DNA of 64,000 nucleotides from NCBI RefSeq assembly GCF_028368935.1, contig NZ_JAQNDK010000005.1:62001-126000 (forward strand), in the 5' to 3' direction. This document shows positions 62,554-64,000 of this stretch, piece after piece. The notes beneath the pieces are model-generated. The model saw only the letters and a program-made list of their open reading frames with translations. It searched no databases and was not told the DNA's origin. Source of the stretch: Sorangium aterium (GTDB taxonomy: Bacteria; Myxococcota_A; Polyangia; Polyangiales; Polyangiaceae). The position numbers and the translations under genes are program-made. Each line of letters starts with the position of its first letter. Position 1 is the stretch's first letter.

Positions 62554-64000
62554 TCACTCTCCGCCCGCCGGCGCGCTCGCTTCCGGCCCGCCGAGCAGCG
62601 CGTCCAGCTCGGCCTCGCCCTTGTCCTCCGCCGCCCTGCGCCGGCGGCGGCGGATCCACTCGGCCGCGTCGTCGAAGAGCGAGTAGGCCACCGGCACCGC
62701 GAGCAGCGTGAGGACCAGGGAGAGCGACTGGCCGCCGAGCACGATGGCCCCCGTCGTGCGGTTCTGGCCCGAGCCGACCCCGTGCGAGAGCACGAGCGGG
62801 ATCATGCCGGCCACGAAGGCGATCGTCGTCATGAGGATCGGGCGGAGCCGGTCCTTGTTCGCCTGCAGGATCGCCTGGAGCCGCGGCATCCCCTCCGCGC
62901 GCAGGTGGTTCGTGTGATCGATCTGGAGGATCGCGTTCTTCTTCACGACGCCGAAGAGGACGAGCAGCCCGAGCCCCGAGAAGAGGTTCAGCGACTGGCC
63001 GAAGAGCTTGAGCGAGAGCAGCGCGAACGGCACCGTGAGCGGCAGCGAGAGCAGGATCGTGATCGGGTGGAGCCACGACTCGAACTGCGCCGCGAGGATC
63101 AGGTACATGAACACGAACGCGAGCCCGATGACGACGACGAAGCTCGCCGCGGTGCGGGCCGTGTTCTTGGAGCTGCCCACGGGCTGCGCCGAGTAGCCCG
63201 CCGGCATCCGCTGCTCGGCGATGATCCTGTCGAGCGCCGCCTGCACGGCGGTGTCGCCGACGCCGGGGGCGGCGTTCGCGCTGATGGTGATCTGCCGGCG
63301 CCGGCCGAGGCGGCCGATCGACGAGGGGCCGCTGTCGGGCTCCATCGTGACGACGCTCTGGAGCGGGACGGCGCCGTGCTTGGACGAGGGCACCGTGAGG
63401 AACGCGAGGCTCTCGGCGTCGGCGCGGTACTTCGCGTCGGCGCGCACGCGGACGTCGTACTGCTCGCCCGCCTCCGAGTACGTCGACACCTTGAGCCCGC
63501 CGACGAAGAGCTGGAGCGCGCCGGCCACGTCGGCCACCTGCACGCCGAGATCCGCGGCGCGGTCGCGGTCGATGGTCGCGCGGAGCTCGGGCTTGCCCAC
63601 GACCAGGCTGTTGTCGACGTCCACGGCGCCGGGGACCTTCCGCAGCTCCTCGGTGATGCGCGCCGCGTACTCGCCCAGCCGGTCGAGATCCGGCCCCTGG
63701 ATCGCGACCTGGATCCTCGCCGAGGACTGGCCGCCGGACGAGATCGCCTGCACCTCGCCGGCCGTGACGCGCAGCTCCTTCGGCAGCTTCGCCAGGATCT
63801 CCTCGCGCACCCGCTGCATGATGGCGAGCTGCCCGAGCGCGCGCTGCTCCGGGTCGACGAGCATCACGTAGACCTTGGCGACGTTCGCGGCCTGCTGATC
63901 GCCCTCCCCCACGGTCAGGAGCGTCCGGGTGACGCCCGGGAGCCGGCGCACGTCGCCGGCGATCCGCTCGGCGATGAGGCGGGTCGAGGTGAGGCTCGTC
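62554..64000 (-). CDS. RND efflux transporter, AcrB/HAE1 family, C-terminal part (5' end beyond the window)
   Basis: The frame is open to the right edge (reading STRLIAERIAGDVRRLPG inward), so only about 480 C-terminal residues are visible. There are porter-domain elements (GVQVADVAGALQLFVGG, RADAKYRAD, VPSSKHGAVPLQSV) followed by the second membrane half (ILAAQFESWLHPITILLSLPL, GVVKKNAILQID, RPILMTTIAFVAGMIPLVLSHG). These are typical of proton-driven drug, solvent or metal pumps of the HAE-1 group. The substrate cannot be deduced. Partner membrane-fusion and outer-membrane genes would lie to the right, outside the window. Confidence 0.92.
   Translation of the reverse strand, partial: TSLTSTRLIAERIAGDVRRLPGVTRTLLTVGEGDQQAANVAKVYVMLVDPEQRALGQLAIMQRVREEILAKLPKELRVTAGEVQAISSGGQSSARIQVAIQGPDLDRLGEYAARITEELRKVPGAVDVDNSLVVGKPELRATIDRDRAADLGVQVADVAGALQLFVGGLKVSTYSEAGEQYDVRVRADAKYRADAESLAFLTVPSSKHGAVPLQSVVTMEPDSGPSSIGRLGRRRQITISANAAPGVGDTAVQAALDRIIAEQRMPAGYSAQPVGSSKNTARTAASFVVVIGLAFVFMYLILAAQFESWLHPITILLSLPLTVPFALLSLKLFGQSLNLFSGLGLLVLFGVVKKNAILQIDHTNHLRAEGMPRLQAILQANKDRLRPILMTTIAFVAGMIPLVLSHGVGSGQNRTTGAIVLGGQSLSLVLTLLAVPVAYSLFDDAAEWIRRRRRRAAEDKGEAELDALLGGPEASAPAGGE

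Overview
High-GC DNA (roughly 70 percent G+C or more) with strongly GC-biased third codon positions. The DUF4388-type response regulator, the CorE-like sigma factor, the TonB-fused outer-membrane receptor and a 43-kb NRPS/PKS operon all suggest a myxobacterium of the Sorangium/Polyangiales type. This taxonomic placement is an inference from gene content; no marker search was possible.

Left flank (1-6100): a multi-pass membrane protein (minus strand), aspartyl-tRNA synthetase, a receiver/DUF4388 regulator and tRNA-Ser(GCT). From 6432 to 12816, on the minus strand, lies an iron-siderophore uptake operon. Read in transcription order it encodes a TonB-domain-fused TonB-dependent receptor (MxcH-like), a secreted lipoprotein (MxcI-like), a PepSY-type inner-membrane reductase candidate, and DUF3325 and DUF3649 small membrane proteins. 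A 498-bp divergent control region (12817-13314) holds two Fur-like boxes, a good -35 element and a terminator-like hairpin.

Core (13315-56176): eleven co-directional genes, mostly with 4-bp ATGA/GTGA overlaps, form one apparent operon. In order: FAAL-ACP-C-A-PCP; KS-AT-ACP; a PvdE/SyrD-type exporter; a lipidated PvdQ-like acylase; MbtH; a SyrP-type hydroxylase; a 4687-aa NRPS (C-A*-PCP-E, C-A(Ser)-PCP, C-A(Gly)-PCP, C-PCP-E); a second NRPS (C-A(Asp)-PCP, C-A(Dab-like)-PCP, C); a third NRPS (C-like-A-PCP-TE); a second SyrP-type hydroxylase; and a diaminobutyrate aminotransferase. The predicted product is an acylated Asx-malonate-X-Ser-Gly-Y-Asp-Dab-Z peptide with beta-hydroxy-Asp/Asn iron ligands. 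In logic it resembles the cupriachelin/delftibactin class, with pyoverdine-like export and periplasmic deacylation. No ornithine hydroxylase and no catechol genes are present. The two epimerising modules, X and Y, have no intact A domain: one is degenerate and one is cleanly missing. They look like duplicates whose carriers must be loaded in trans.

Right flank (56177-64000): an E. coli-type asparagine synthetase (minus), then a 760-bp gap. In the gap lie a frameshifted remnant of the TonB-receptor 5' end with its Fur-like box and, about 70 bp away, a remnant of the aminotransferase 3' end. Their order and orientation are what a deletion removing the whole NRPS core from a second cluster copy would leave. 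Beyond are a PD-(D/E)XK transposase-like protein, a nucleoside deoxyribosyltransferase-like protein, a CorE-like ECF sigma factor, an NHL-type lipoprotein, and the 3' part of an RND efflux pump running off the right edge.
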